Shown here one piece after another: positions 12,125 through 20,069 of a stretch of DNA of 37,085 bases (position 1 is the first letter of the stretch; every line of letters begins with the position of its first letter). The stretch covers positions 1 through 37,085 of IMG/VR virus record IMGVR_UViG_3300032241_000420; one strand, given 5' to 3'. Both the position numbers and the translations under genes were made by a program. Below the pieces are notes generated by a model. The model was not told the origin of the DNA and searched no databases. It worked only from the letters and a program-made list of their open reading frames with translations. The DNA is from a virus.

Positions 12125-12959
12125 CCAAACCTCCATCAATATATCTACTAAGACTTGATTTATTCATAACATGAACATCGAGTCCTGAAGTTTTGACCAA
12201 AGTATATTCACCTTGATATTTTTCTCTCTCTACTAAAAACTTCATTGAGTTATTATCACAACTAACAAGCAAATCTCTATCTGTAACATATATCATTCGG
12301 CCTGGGAGTTCTACTGCAAAATCTCCGTTTGTTTTTCCATTCATTATATGTATAGCAATACTAAAAGCAAAATCATTTCTAAATGTAGTAGCAGTAATAT
12401 TATATAAAGCTCTGAAATATGTCCACTCTGATTTAATGTAAGCTACTAGATTAAAAAATGCCTCTGTAAGATTATTCTTTTTAAATACAAATGCAGTAGC
12501 CCAATAAAATGGAATACTCCATTGGTTTATTCTAGTAAATTCTTGTGTAGGTCGATGATGAGCCAAATCCATGCTATTATGATAAATTTGAAAATCATAA
12601 TCATTGTCAAGTGCCGTCGATAGAGTAGGAGAATTAATAATAAAATCACTGTCTATTACTAATGTTTTATCGTACGGAGTTATATCGATAACTTTATCTC
12701 TAGAAAAATTTTTCCATTCTAAATTTTTTCTAGTTAAAGAACCATCATAAAATTGTTTTTTTTGTGATGCTGATGTTATTTCTATAATTTGATCAAATGG
12801 ATGATTTGGATACTGGCTTAACAACCAGCCTATACTATCTGTCGCAATTGAAACAGGAATATTTAGATGTTGTTTTAATTTTTCAGCTGAAAATATCGCT
12901 AATTTAACATAGTCGATACTACCATTATTTTGTGCAAATATTACTGCGCCGTTGTTCAT
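12117..12959 (-). CDS. Glycosyltransferase-like protein (GT-A/GT8-like), second pair, member 2
   Basis: 280 residues, ATG overlapping the previous stop (ATGA). It shares with its downstream paralogue the opening GAVIFAQNNGSIDYVKLAIFSA, the PFDQIIEIT strand and TPYDKTLVIDSDFIINS with DxD at D103-S-D105. Later blocks include YHNSMDLAHHRP, WSIPFYWATAFVFKK and a C-terminal LDVHVMNKSSL. The set fits a GT-A nucleotide-diphospho-sugar transferase. Codon use is AT-rich, like its neighbours. It is the second gene of the minus-strand operon led by the promoter at 13328-13357. Confidence 0.72.
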   Translation of the reverse strand: MNNGAVIFAQNNGSIDYVKLAIFSAEKLKQHLNIPVSIATDSIGWLLSQYPNHPFDQIIEITSASQKKQFYDGSLTRKNLEWKNFSRDKVIDITPYDKTLVIDSDFIINSPTLSTALDNDYDFQIYHNSMDLAHHRPTQEFTRINQWSIPFYWATAFVFKKNNLTEAFFNLVAYIKSEWTYFRALYNITATTFRNDFAFSIAIHIMNGKTNGDFAVELPGRMIYVTDRDLLVSCDNNSMKFLVEREKYQGEYTLVKTSGLDVHVMNKSSLSRYIDGGLGV

Positions 12960-13306
12960 AGCTCAATAATATCCGATATTTTTCTTTTGTTTCGAAGAAT
13001 TTTATATTTTTCCGCATAATCAGTAGTAGCCTTTAAATGTACATCTACAATTTGATTAAAAAATTCTTGCACATCTGAAACAACAATTGGAAAGTTGTTT
13101 GAATCAACAAACGCAACGTCGGTAGTATGACCTAAATCCAACATTATTTTTGTAAACGAAATTAGGTCAGGAGTAACTTTAAAACTAGCTCCATTTAGAT
13201 AGTGTACTGATTTTTGATTGTATTCTTCTAAAATTATTCTTTTTTGGTTACTCAATGTTGCCATGTAGTTGGCAACAGCAAATGCTTTTTCGATTCTCTC
13301 ATCCAT
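12956..13306 (-). CDS. Conserved small phage protein heading the glycosyltransferase operon
   Basis: 116 residues with GGAG before its ATG. It contains EKAFAVANYMATLSNQKRIILEEYNQKSVHYLNGASF, then SFTKIMLDLGHTTDVAFVDSNNFPI and a long C-terminal helix ending KRKISDIIEL. I recall this sequence type from hypothetical proteins of marine T4-like phages; no function is known to me. It is first in the operon, directly behind a sigma70-type promoter, and overlaps the next gene by ATGA. Confidence 0.75.
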   Translation of the reverse strand: MDERIEKAFAVANYMATLSNQKRIILEEYNQKSVHYLNGASFKVTPDLISFTKIMLDLGHTTDVAFVDSNNFPIVVSDVQEFFNQIVDVHLKATTDYAEKYKILRNKRKISDIIEL

Positions 13307-13317
13307 AGATAAACTCC

Positions 13318-13357
13318 GTAGTGTACTATAATAACACTACAGTAATTAGCTTGTCAA
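13318..13357 (-). promoter_or_regulatory. Sigma70-type promoter with inverted repeat over the -10
   Basis: Read on the minus strand: TTGACA (13357-13352), 18 bp, TATTAT (13333-13328). A perfect 7-bp inverted repeat, GTAGTGT (13318-13324) and ACACTAC (13334-13340), brackets the -10 box and the expected start of transcription. That placement suits a repressor operator, though a hairpin at the mRNA 5' end is also possible. It drives the glycosyltransferase operon away from the tail genes. Confidence 0.7.
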
Positions 13358-13375
13358 GAGATTATGGTTGATGAA

Positions 13376-14368
13376 TTAGGTATTAGGTAATGTACTAAAT
13401 GTATGAGCAGATACTGTAGGACGATAATCTGCACCGCCGTAGGTTGCAGATCCTACACTCATTTGAGTAGCCACATTAGGACTGGTAGGTCCGCCATAGG
13501 CATAATATAGTGTAACAGTGTTATTTACGACACCGGTAACATACTCATCTGTTCCCCAAGGAGGGTTTGGTTGTCCAGACTGATCTTCATATTTTACTAA
13601 CAATGTTAAAGTATTGCTAGATACCGAACCATAAATATCCACTTGGTTGGGATTGTAACTGCTGCTAATAACTTGATACAACAATGTGGGTGTGCTGGTT
13701 AGCTGATTATATCCGGTAGTAGTTGCTAGAGTATTTTGCGTTTGACCTGACAAATTTTGATTTAGAACAGCGGTACTATTAGCACCAATCACAAGGGTAC
13801 CCATGTGACTTAACATACTAGCCCAAGAATAATCCTTTGTACCTGGAGTAGTAGATTGACCTACAGTTAAACTTGCACTAAAACGTATCTGACCTCCCGA
13901 GTTAAAATAATATCCAGAGTTGGCAGAACTGGCAAACTGTAAACTTATTGTTTCTTGAAGTGTTTCAGTTGACCCATTAAGTCCCCAATTATTCGAACCG
14001 CTGGTTCCGTATGAGTCAGAGACTGGAGTAGATGTTTGAAAATATGTACTATTAAAATTTAAGTAGTTAGTTGAACAATTGGTTGCCATTGTTTGATAAG
14101 CACTTAGATCAGAGTAGGCAATTTTGGTACTAGTGGTAGGCCATGTTAAACTACCAGCAGTTAAATTTTGATGATTATAACAAGTTAGAATATCTTGATA
14201 CAAGGCTTGCCACTGTTTGGCTTTGATATTGGTAATGCTAGTAGGGCTTGGAGTAGGTATTTGACTGCTGTTGACAGTTTGACCGTAGAGAGTACCCAGC
14301 ACTCCAGCAATAGTAGTTTGGATCGAATTGTAATCACTTGCATAGATTAACGAACCTTGAGATGCCAT
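13376..14368 (-). CDS. Probable tail or virion structural protein
   Basis: 330 residues with AAAGG before its ATG. Beginning MASQGSLIYASDYNSIQTTIAGVLGTLYG, it is Ser/Thr/Asn/Gly-rich and strand-rich throughout, with few charged residues, and has no enzymatic motif. The block SGYYFNSGGQIRFSASLTV followed by WASMLSHMGTLVIGANST is one I recall from structural proteins of large marine phages. It lies last in the tail-fibre gene array, so it may be an exported or distal tail component. A promoter of the opposite module stands just beyond its 3' end (13318-13357). Confidence 0.7.
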   Translation of the reverse strand: MASQGSLIYASDYNSIQTTIAGVLGTLYGQTVNSSQIPTPSPTSITNIKAKQWQALYQDILTCYNHQNLTAGSLTWPTTSTKIAYSDLSAYQTMATNCSTNYLNFNSTYFQTSTPVSDSYGTSGSNNWGLNGSTETLQETISLQFASSANSGYYFNSGGQIRFSASLTVGQSTTPGTKDYSWASMLSHMGTLVIGANSTAVLNQNLSGQTQNTLATTTGYNQLTSTPTLLYQVISSSYNPNQVDIYGSVSSNTLTLLVKYEDQSGQPNPPWGTDEYVTGVVNNTVTLYYAYGGPTSPNVATQMSVGSATYGGADYRPTVSAHTFSTLPNT

Positions 14369-14399
14369 ATTTTTAACCTTTTATTTGAATTTATTTAGT

Positions 14400-16415
14400 T
14401 TATAAAACCACACACTCTACTAATTTAACACCAGTATCATCGTTGGTTTCCAAGGCAACTGCAAAAATATCCAAGCTATTCTGAGCTTTTTGAGCACAAC
14501 CGTTATCACTTGCAACTAATCGATCTCCTTTTTTAACAGCTCCAACAACTTTAACTGGAACACGACCTTTAAGTGCGATATATGTTCCGCCTACTAGGGT
14601 GTTATTCATTTTGTATGCAGGATGTAAACTAACTACACCTATAGCTAAATCGCCAAATGAACTGGCAGTAACTTCTTTTTCACCGCCTACTGCTACTACT
14701 GTTCCTTCATCATACTTAGCATCTGCTAGATATTTTTCTGCCAAGTCAGCATAATCAGCTGTGGTAGCAGTACCGTGTAATACATTACAGAATATATCTT
14801 TATTAATGTCACGTGCTACAATATTACTGGCAGAGGATGCTGTAGATGCACCTGCATATGAACTACCGTCAATTTGTAAATTAACTGCGTTGGTAGCAGA
14901 ACTAGCAGTTCCTGTAAATGAACCAGTAAATGTTTTACTAGTGGCATCGTAAGCAGTAGAATTATCAACAGCATTTACATTACCAGTATGCACACCAGCA
15001 GTATTTCCGGATAAAGTAGCAGTGATAGTTCCAGCACTAAAATTTCCATTTACATCTCTTGCAACAATATTATATGCTGTATTTGCAGTATCGGCAGCAT
15101 AGTAATTAGAACCCACTTGCAATAGATTAGCTTGAGTAGCAGTGCCATGTAAAACATTACAATAGATGTCAGAAACAGGATCTCTTACTACTATAGTATT
15201 GGCAGTTGACGACGAACTAGCTGTTATATAACTAGAACCAAATTTTAAACTATCGGCTTGACTGGCGGTGCCATTCATGTAAGTAACATTGATAGTGCCT
15301 GTAGTATCTCTTGCAACTAGTGAAAATGTTCCTGTGGTATTTTGTGTACTGGCAGCGTAATAACTTCCGTTAACATTAATATTATCAGCTTGTAAACTAG
15401 TACCATGCAAATAATTGCCGTAAATATCATTCCATCGTAAAGTACCTGATCCAAGATTATTTGATAAGTCGCCGCCTGGTAACACATCTCCATTTAAAAG
15501 CTGTAGTGGGGTAAGAGTCGCGCTAGAAGAATTTGTCGTTTGAAATACAATCGGGGAACTTGGAACTATGTTTTGTAGAATAGAAGATGTGACACCATTA
15601 AACAACCCTACAGAAACATCAAGAGTATATGTATTACCAACAGTAAATCCAGAATCAGAAAAATGAACTATTTGGCCAAAGGAAGCATTGCTTCCTAAAA
15701 CATAATTACTTGCTGCCACACCACCTAATTTATCAGCATTACTGGCTGTTCCCCAAAATCTATTATTATCTGACGTGACGCCTGGATAAGCGTCAGATGT
15801 TCCACCAGTGTTAACCAATGTAATACCCTGATGAATGGTTGTAAACCCAGTAACAGCATTTAAAGGCAAGTCAAAAGTGGCATCTGCACTAATAATAAAA
15901 ACAATTTCCCCATTAGTGTAGGCTTCAATTACTGTATGTGTATCGTTTACTGTATCTTTAACAGTGGTAGTTCTCATTTCTGTAATAGAAGAACCAGATG
16001 GAGTTTGTGGGCCTATCAAAACAAACCCAGGAGTACTACCGCTTCCGCCAGTTAAGGACCAAACTTTTAATTGATTTGTGCTGATATCAAAGTAAAAATC
16101 ACCTTCACTTAATCCTATAGGGTCAGAACTACTGATAGTCGAACTGCCCACTACACGAAATTCGGCGCCATCGAAAAAATTCAATTTCTGATTAACACTA
16201 TCGTACCAAATTTGACCGGTTAATGGGTTTGGAGGTGCTATAGAATTGGCAAAATTTTCTAAAAGATAAACAAAATTTTCGTTTTGGGCTTGTCCATAAC
16301 CAGCATAACTTTTGCCTATTAGTTTGATGTCCAATGAAGTGTCAATGGTTCCGTCAGCAATGGTTAAACCATTGTTTATAGCAGATCCGTTGTAATGGGT
16401 AATTGAATATGACAT
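14400..16415 (-). CDS. Tail fibre protein A (adaptor domain, repeats, ADLAE-type tip)
   Basis: 671 residues. The N-terminal adaptor block LIGKSYAGYGQAQNENFVYLLENFAN, P..P.TGQIWYD, then FFDGAEF, is shared by the four tail-fibre genes here and probably docks to the baseplate. The middle and shaft carry about four copies of a roughly 42-residue unit of the form GTA.QA..L..GS.Y..A...TA..IV.RD (about 14750-15420). The last 115 residues start YADLAEKYLADAKYDEGTVV and contain GVVSLHPAYKMN and RVPVKVVGAVKKGDRLVAS, a C-terminal domain common in phage fibres and related to tip or trimerisation modules. Ribosome site AAGGAAAG. Likely a trimeric receptor-binding or structural fibre. Confidence 0.85.
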   Translation of the reverse strand: MSYSITHYNGSAINNGLTIADGTIDTSLDIKLIGKSYAGYGQAQNENFVYLLENFANSIAPPNPLTGQIWYDSVNQKLNFFDGAEFRVVGSSTISSSDPIGLSEGDFYFDISTNQLKVWSLTGGSGSTPGFVLIGPQTPSGSSITEMRTTTVKDTVNDTHTVIEAYTNGEIVFIISADATFDLPLNAVTGFTTIHQGITLVNTGGTSDAYPGVTSDNNRFWGTASNADKLGGVAASNYVLGSNASFGQIVHFSDSGFTVGNTYTLDVSVGLFNGVTSSILQNIVPSSPIVFQTTNSSSATLTPLQLLNGDVLPGGDLSNNLGSGTLRWNDIYGNYLHGTSLQADNINVNGSYYAASTQNTTGTFSLVARDTTGTINVTYMNGTASQADSLKFGSSYITASSSSTANTIVVRDPVSDIYCNVLHGTATQANLLQVGSNYYAADTANTAYNIVARDVNGNFSAGTITATLSGNTAGVHTGNVNAVDNSTAYDATSKTFTGSFTGTASSATNAVNLQIDGSSYAGASTASSASNIVARDINKDIFCNVLHGTATTADYADLAEKYLADAKYDEGTVVAVGGEKEVTASSFGDLAIGVVSLHPAYKMNNTLVGGTYIALKGRVPVKVVGAVKKGDRLVASDNGCAQKAQNSLDIFAVALETNDDTGVKLVECVVL
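14750..15420 (-). repeat. Imperfect repeats of about 126 bp in the shaft of tail fibre A
   Basis: At protein level, units such as GTASQADSLKFGSSYITASS...IVVRD, GTATQANLLQVGSNYYAADT...IVARD and NLQIDGSSYAGAST...IVARD recur every 40-60 residues, each often ending CNVLHGTAT. The identical string CNVLHGTAT occurs twice. Boundaries are approximate. Confidence 0.65.
16386..16415 (-). repeat. 30-base near-identical gene start, copy 1
   Basis: The first 30 bases of tail fibre A match the first 30 of tail fibre B (18341-18370) with one difference (ATTCAA versus ATACAA context, + strand a/t at 16406/18361). This points to recent duplication or gene conversion. Confidence 0.85.
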
Positions 16416-16436
16416 CTAAATCTTTCCTTATTTTAG

Positions 16437-16444
16437 TATTTATG
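16437..16444 (-). promoter_or_regulatory. Late-promoter-like box CATAAATA before tail fibre A
   Basis: On the minus strand CATAAATA lies 22 bases before the start of the fibre gene at 16415, with AAGGAAAG between. It matches NATAAATA, and the position is right for a short leader. Motif-based. Confidence 0.5.
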
Positions 16445-16456
16445 CTAGAATAGCCC

Positions 16457-18370
16457 TTATTTTATTGTCACAATAGCTTCAACTACACCGGTTCCATCGG
16501 TGTTTTTATCAGTCAACGCTCGTCCAATAGTATTAAACGCTGTAATTTCTGTTTTATTTGCGGCACGTGCCATGCCTTTTCCAGCACTGACTAGTCGATC
16601 ACCTTTCTTAACCTTGCCTTTGACCTTGACTGGAACACGACCAGACACTGCAACCGCAGGATGAGTTTGGTTGTTTCCAGCTTGTGAATTCATCAGGTAG
16701 GCCGCACTAGAGCTGATTACTCCAAAAACTTCACTACTTAGGTCTTCTTTAACTGCTGTAATCTCTGCAGATCCCCCTAACTCGACAACAGTTCCAGTAT
16801 CGTAAACATCATCAGCTTCAAAACGTTCAGCTAGGTCAGCATACGTGGCCTGTAGTTGTGCGCCTGTGTCTAATTTCCAAGTTCCAGATATTGTACCACC
16901 GCCAACTGAGTTTGATTTAATAACGTCTGCATATAACGTTGCCACTGTGCCATTTCCGTAATGATCTCTAAGCAAAATTGTATCACCTGTGGCCGATGCG
17001 TCTGCTGTAGTAGTAGCAGAGTTAGCCTGACCAGTAACACCACCAGCAGTAGTAGCATACTTTACCGATAGATTACCAATATCATTGCTTGAAATTGCAT
17101 CAGTGATTCCATAACCAGATAATGTGGTTGGAGTCAGCAATACTCCAGACCAATTTATGTGAGAAACAGTTGCGGCATTACCTGTAATACTAATCGAATA
17201 TGTGTTAGTGTCGTTAATAACAACATCGGGTTTATCTGTAATATTTCCCCAGGCTACTGCATTAGCTAATGTGGCTGTGTCAGCTAATCCAGCTGTATCT
17301 GCTTTTCCGATAAACCTGGTTGCTGTTATATTAGCCGAACCGTCTCTAGCCGCAATAGTATTGGCTCCAGCGGCTGTACTAGCTGTATTAACACCAGTAC
17401 CAACTGTTAAACTATTTGCCTGTGATGCTACACCTATAAATTGCGAAGCATATACTTTATAAAATTGTAAAAGAGCACTGCCTAAATTAGTAGATGTAGT
17501 AGTTCCAGGAACTAGATTATTATCTACTATTTGTAGCGGTGTGTTGACAGTTGTGCCGGTTTTAGTTTGAAAACTAATTGTGTTTCCAGTATTGTTTTTT
17601 ATAGTAGGTATACCTGAACCATTGTTACTAATTGTTAATACTGTACCAACATTGACTCCTGCATCTGTGGTTGTTATCCCAGATGTAAATGACGGATTAT
17701 TTAACGGCGCAAAATAATCTGAAGCATGTCCATTTAAACTTAATGAATTAGTTGCAGTTCCATGCAAATTATAAGCAGAATTTAATGTAATACCTTGATA
17801 AATTGTTGGAAATCCTGCAATAGCGGGACTAGTTACAAAGTCTGCATCTGAACTAATAGTAAACACTACATTACCATCTGCAAGTGCTTGCTGTACAGCA
17901 TATCCTTGTATGTTGGCCGATTGCATTTGTGTGGTACCTTTACCAGTAACACTTTGTGGTCCTACCAATGTGTAGGTAGATCCATTGTAGACTTGCAATT
18001 GATCGTTCACACTATCGTATAACAAATCTCCCAATGTAGGGTTTGTAGGTAATGTTGGAAATTCTGAAGTAGTAACATGACTAATGGCCAATGTTTTCCA
18101 GTTAGTGCCATCATACACATTTAATTTTAATAATGAATTGGACGTCAGGGACGATGTGCTGGTGTTAAACCACAGTTGTCCATCGACTGATTTTGAGGGC
18201 GGACTAGTGTTAGCAAAATTTTCTAGCAAATAAACAAAATTATCATTTTGTACCTGACCATATCCAGCATAGTTTTTACCGATTAATGTAAGATCGGTGG
18301 TGCTATCAACAGTTCCGTCCGAAACTGTTGTTAATGGATTTCCGTTGTAATGGGTAATTGTATATGACAT
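16457..18370 (-). CDS. Tail fibre protein B (adaptor domain, ADLAE-type tip)
   Basis: 637 residues. The N-terminus is the closest to fibre A: SYTITHYNG start, LIGKNYAGYGQVQNDNFVYLLENFAN, GQLWFN, and further LQVYNGSTYTLVGPQS. The middle is Ser/Thr/Ala-rich and strand-rich (ASQANSLTVG, GSANITATRFIGKADTAGLADTATLANAV). The C-terminal 125 residues start YADLAERFEADDVYDTGTVV and hold FGVISSSAAYLMN and SGRVPVKVKGKVKKGDRLVSAGKGMA, the same tip type as fibre A. The first 30 bases are nearly identical to fibre A. Probably a trimeric fibre; the pair may form alternative or stacked fibres. Confidence 0.85.
   Translation of the reverse strand: MSYTITHYNGNPLTTVSDGTVDSTTDLTLIGKNYAGYGQVQNDNFVYLLENFANTSPPSKSVDGQLWFNTSTSSLTSNSLLKLNVYDGTNWKTLAISHVTTSEFPTLPTNPTLGDLLYDSVNDQLQVYNGSTYTLVGPQSVTGKGTTQMQSANIQGYAVQQALADGNVVFTISSDADFVTSPAIAGFPTIYQGITLNSAYNLHGTATNSLSLNGHASDYFAPLNNPSFTSGITTTDAGVNVGTVLTISNNGSGIPTIKNNTGNTISFQTKTGTTVNTPLQIVDNNLVPGTTTSTNLGSALLQFYKVYASQFIGVASQANSLTVGTGVNTASTAAGANTIAARDGSANITATRFIGKADTAGLADTATLANAVAWGNITDKPDVVINDTNTYSISITGNAATVSHINWSGVLLTPTTLSGYGITDAISSNDIGNLSVKYATTAGGVTGQANSATTTADASATGDTILLRDHYGNGTVATLYADVIKSNSVGGGTISGTWKLDTGAQLQATYADLAERFEADDVYDTGTVVELGGSAEITAVKEDLSSEVFGVISSSAAYLMNSQAGNNQTHPAVAVSGRVPVKVKGKVKKGDRLVSAGKGMARAANKTEITAFNTIGRALTDKNTDGTGVVEAIVTIK
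18341..18370 (-). repeat. 30-base near-identical gene start, copy 2
   Basis: Partner of 16386-16415, with one mismatch in 30. Both cover the first ten codons (MSY.ITHYNG). Confidence 0.85.
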
Positions 18371-18413
18371 TTATTTTTGCTCTGTTATTTTTTCAATATT
18401 TACCTTGAAATTT

Positions 18414-20069
18414 TTATAAATCTTTTTGGTAAACCCACACTAAACTTTGTAATATAAATTGCTTGATGGTTGCGTTATCAATTATAAAAACTCTGCATAA
18501 TGTATTTTCACCATGCTCGCTAACTGGAAAAATCTTGTTAAGATAACTCGTAGGAATATTCAAATTGGCATTTGAAAGGCCTGCAATAGTTACACTAATT
18601 GCCAAATTAGCTGTACTGACTGCTGTGTCCACATAAGATTTATTGGCGGCGTCAGTGGAACTTACCGGTGTTGCTACATTAATAATTGCTTTTGAGTTTA
18701 CATCAACTGAGCCTGTACCTTTTGGATTTAATATTATATTACCATTACCGGCTGGACCAACGTAACTAATAGTGTTAGAACTTATACCAACATAGCCTGC
18801 TTGGAATGAAGTTTGTACTCCAATTTGAGTTAAACCTGGGGCTGTTGTAATACCAGAACCAAGACTAGTTGCTGTTATTACGTCAGCATTATTAATTTTA
18901 TAAGTTTTTCCGCTAGCAAGATTTATATTTTCTGAACTATTCCAACTTAGGTAACTAAGATTCCATTCAAAAGTTTTATCAGTGCTACCGTGCAATATAA
19001 TTCCGCCGCCGTCGGCAGTGGCATCTGTGGGCATACTAGTAGTAGCAAGCTCAATATTTTTATCAGAAACTTGTAATGTGCTAGAATCTACAATAGTGGT
19101 ATTGCCTCGAACAGTTAAATTGCCTTGAACTGTTAGATCTCCATTTACATCCAGTGTACTTTCAGGAGATTCTGTGAATATACCAACACGTTCTAGTTGT
19201 GATTGTATTAAAAATGCCGATGTAATTGCACTTGCGCCATTGTTTACAGTAATTTCAAAATTTTGATTAGTAATATTTGATTGGAGTGTAAACTTAGATA
19301 AATCAACCAACACTTCATTATTACTATTAGCACCCAAAATTAACGGTGTTGCGTTTGCTAAAGTTAATATTCCAGTAGATAAACTATCACCGACTGTTGT
19401 AACAAAATTATCAGCAGTTAAATTTACTGAAGGATCAGATGTTACCAATGCTGTAGCTAAAGATGCTTGTACATAGAATGTGTTATTTGATAATGTGCTA
19501 GCTGTAAATCCTACATTTATAGTTGTAGGCATACCTGGTATTGGTGTTTGAGGTATAAATGTATCTTTGCTAAACACACCTAACAATATATTTGATACTT
19601 TTAAATACACTATTGTATGATTAATTAAGTTAACATCCAAAATATCAACAACAATAAATCCCGACGGGCCTTGAGTTTTTGTATAAATTGGTGCGGCTAA
19701 GATGTTTCCGTTACCAGCATTAAAGTTTAATTGTTCGTTAGCACTGTCAATCCATAAGTCTCCTGCGGCATAACTACTAGGAGGTGTACTAGACACTATT
19801 GTACCTCCACTTACTATAAATTGAGTACCCGTATAAACTTTTAATCTGTTTTCTGTAGTGTCAAACCACAGTTGACCAGTAATTGGATGATTGGGCTGGC
19901 TTACATTAGCAAAATTTTCTAATAAATGAACAAAATTGTCATTGATAAAAAGTCCATACCCTGTAGTATTTTTTCCTATCAAAGTTAAATCAGTAGCAGA
20001 TTGATCAATTGTGCCATCTACAATACTGGTAAGCGAAGTTCCGTTTGTTAAATTAATAGTATAACTCAT
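18414..20069 (-). CDS. Tail fibre protein C (adaptor domain, distinct C-terminus)
   Basis: 551 residues. The adaptor is present but divergent: LIGKNTTGYGLFINDNFVHLLENFAN, P.HPITGQLWFD, LKVYTGTQF. The central part has STLDVNGDLTVQGNLTVRGNTT, a repeat typical of triple-stranded beta fibres, followed by NIILNPKGTGSVDVNSKAIINVATPVSSTDAANKSYVDTAV, a common coiled-coil linker in fibres. The end (SEHGENTLCRVFIIDNATIKQFILQSLVWVYQKDL) is neither the ADLAE tip of A and B nor the collar tip of D. Its ATG overlaps the stop of fibre D (TAATG), so the two are translated together. Confidence 0.83.
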   Translation of the reverse strand: MSYTINLTNGTSLTSIVDGTIDQSATDLTLIGKNTTGYGLFINDNFVHLLENFANVSQPNHPITGQLWFDTTENRLKVYTGTQFIVSGGTIVSSTPPSSYAAGDLWIDSANEQLNFNAGNGNILAAPIYTKTQGPSGFIVVDILDVNLINHTIVYLKVSNILLGVFSKDTFIPQTPIPGMPTTINVGFTASTLSNNTFYVQASLATALVTSDPSVNLTADNFVTTVGDSLSTGILTLANATPLILGANSNNEVLVDLSKFTLQSNITNQNFEITVNNGASAITSAFLIQSQLERVGIFTESPESTLDVNGDLTVQGNLTVRGNTTIVDSSTLQVSDKNIELATTSMPTDATADGGGIILHGSTDKTFEWNLSYLSWNSSENINLASGKTYKINNADVITATSLGSGITTAPGLTQIGVQTSFQAGYVGISSNTISYVGPAGNGNIILNPKGTGSVDVNSKAIINVATPVSSTDAANKSYVDTAVSTANLAISVTIAGLSNANLNIPTSYLNKIFPVSEHGENTLCRVFIIDNATIKQFILQSLVWVYQKDL

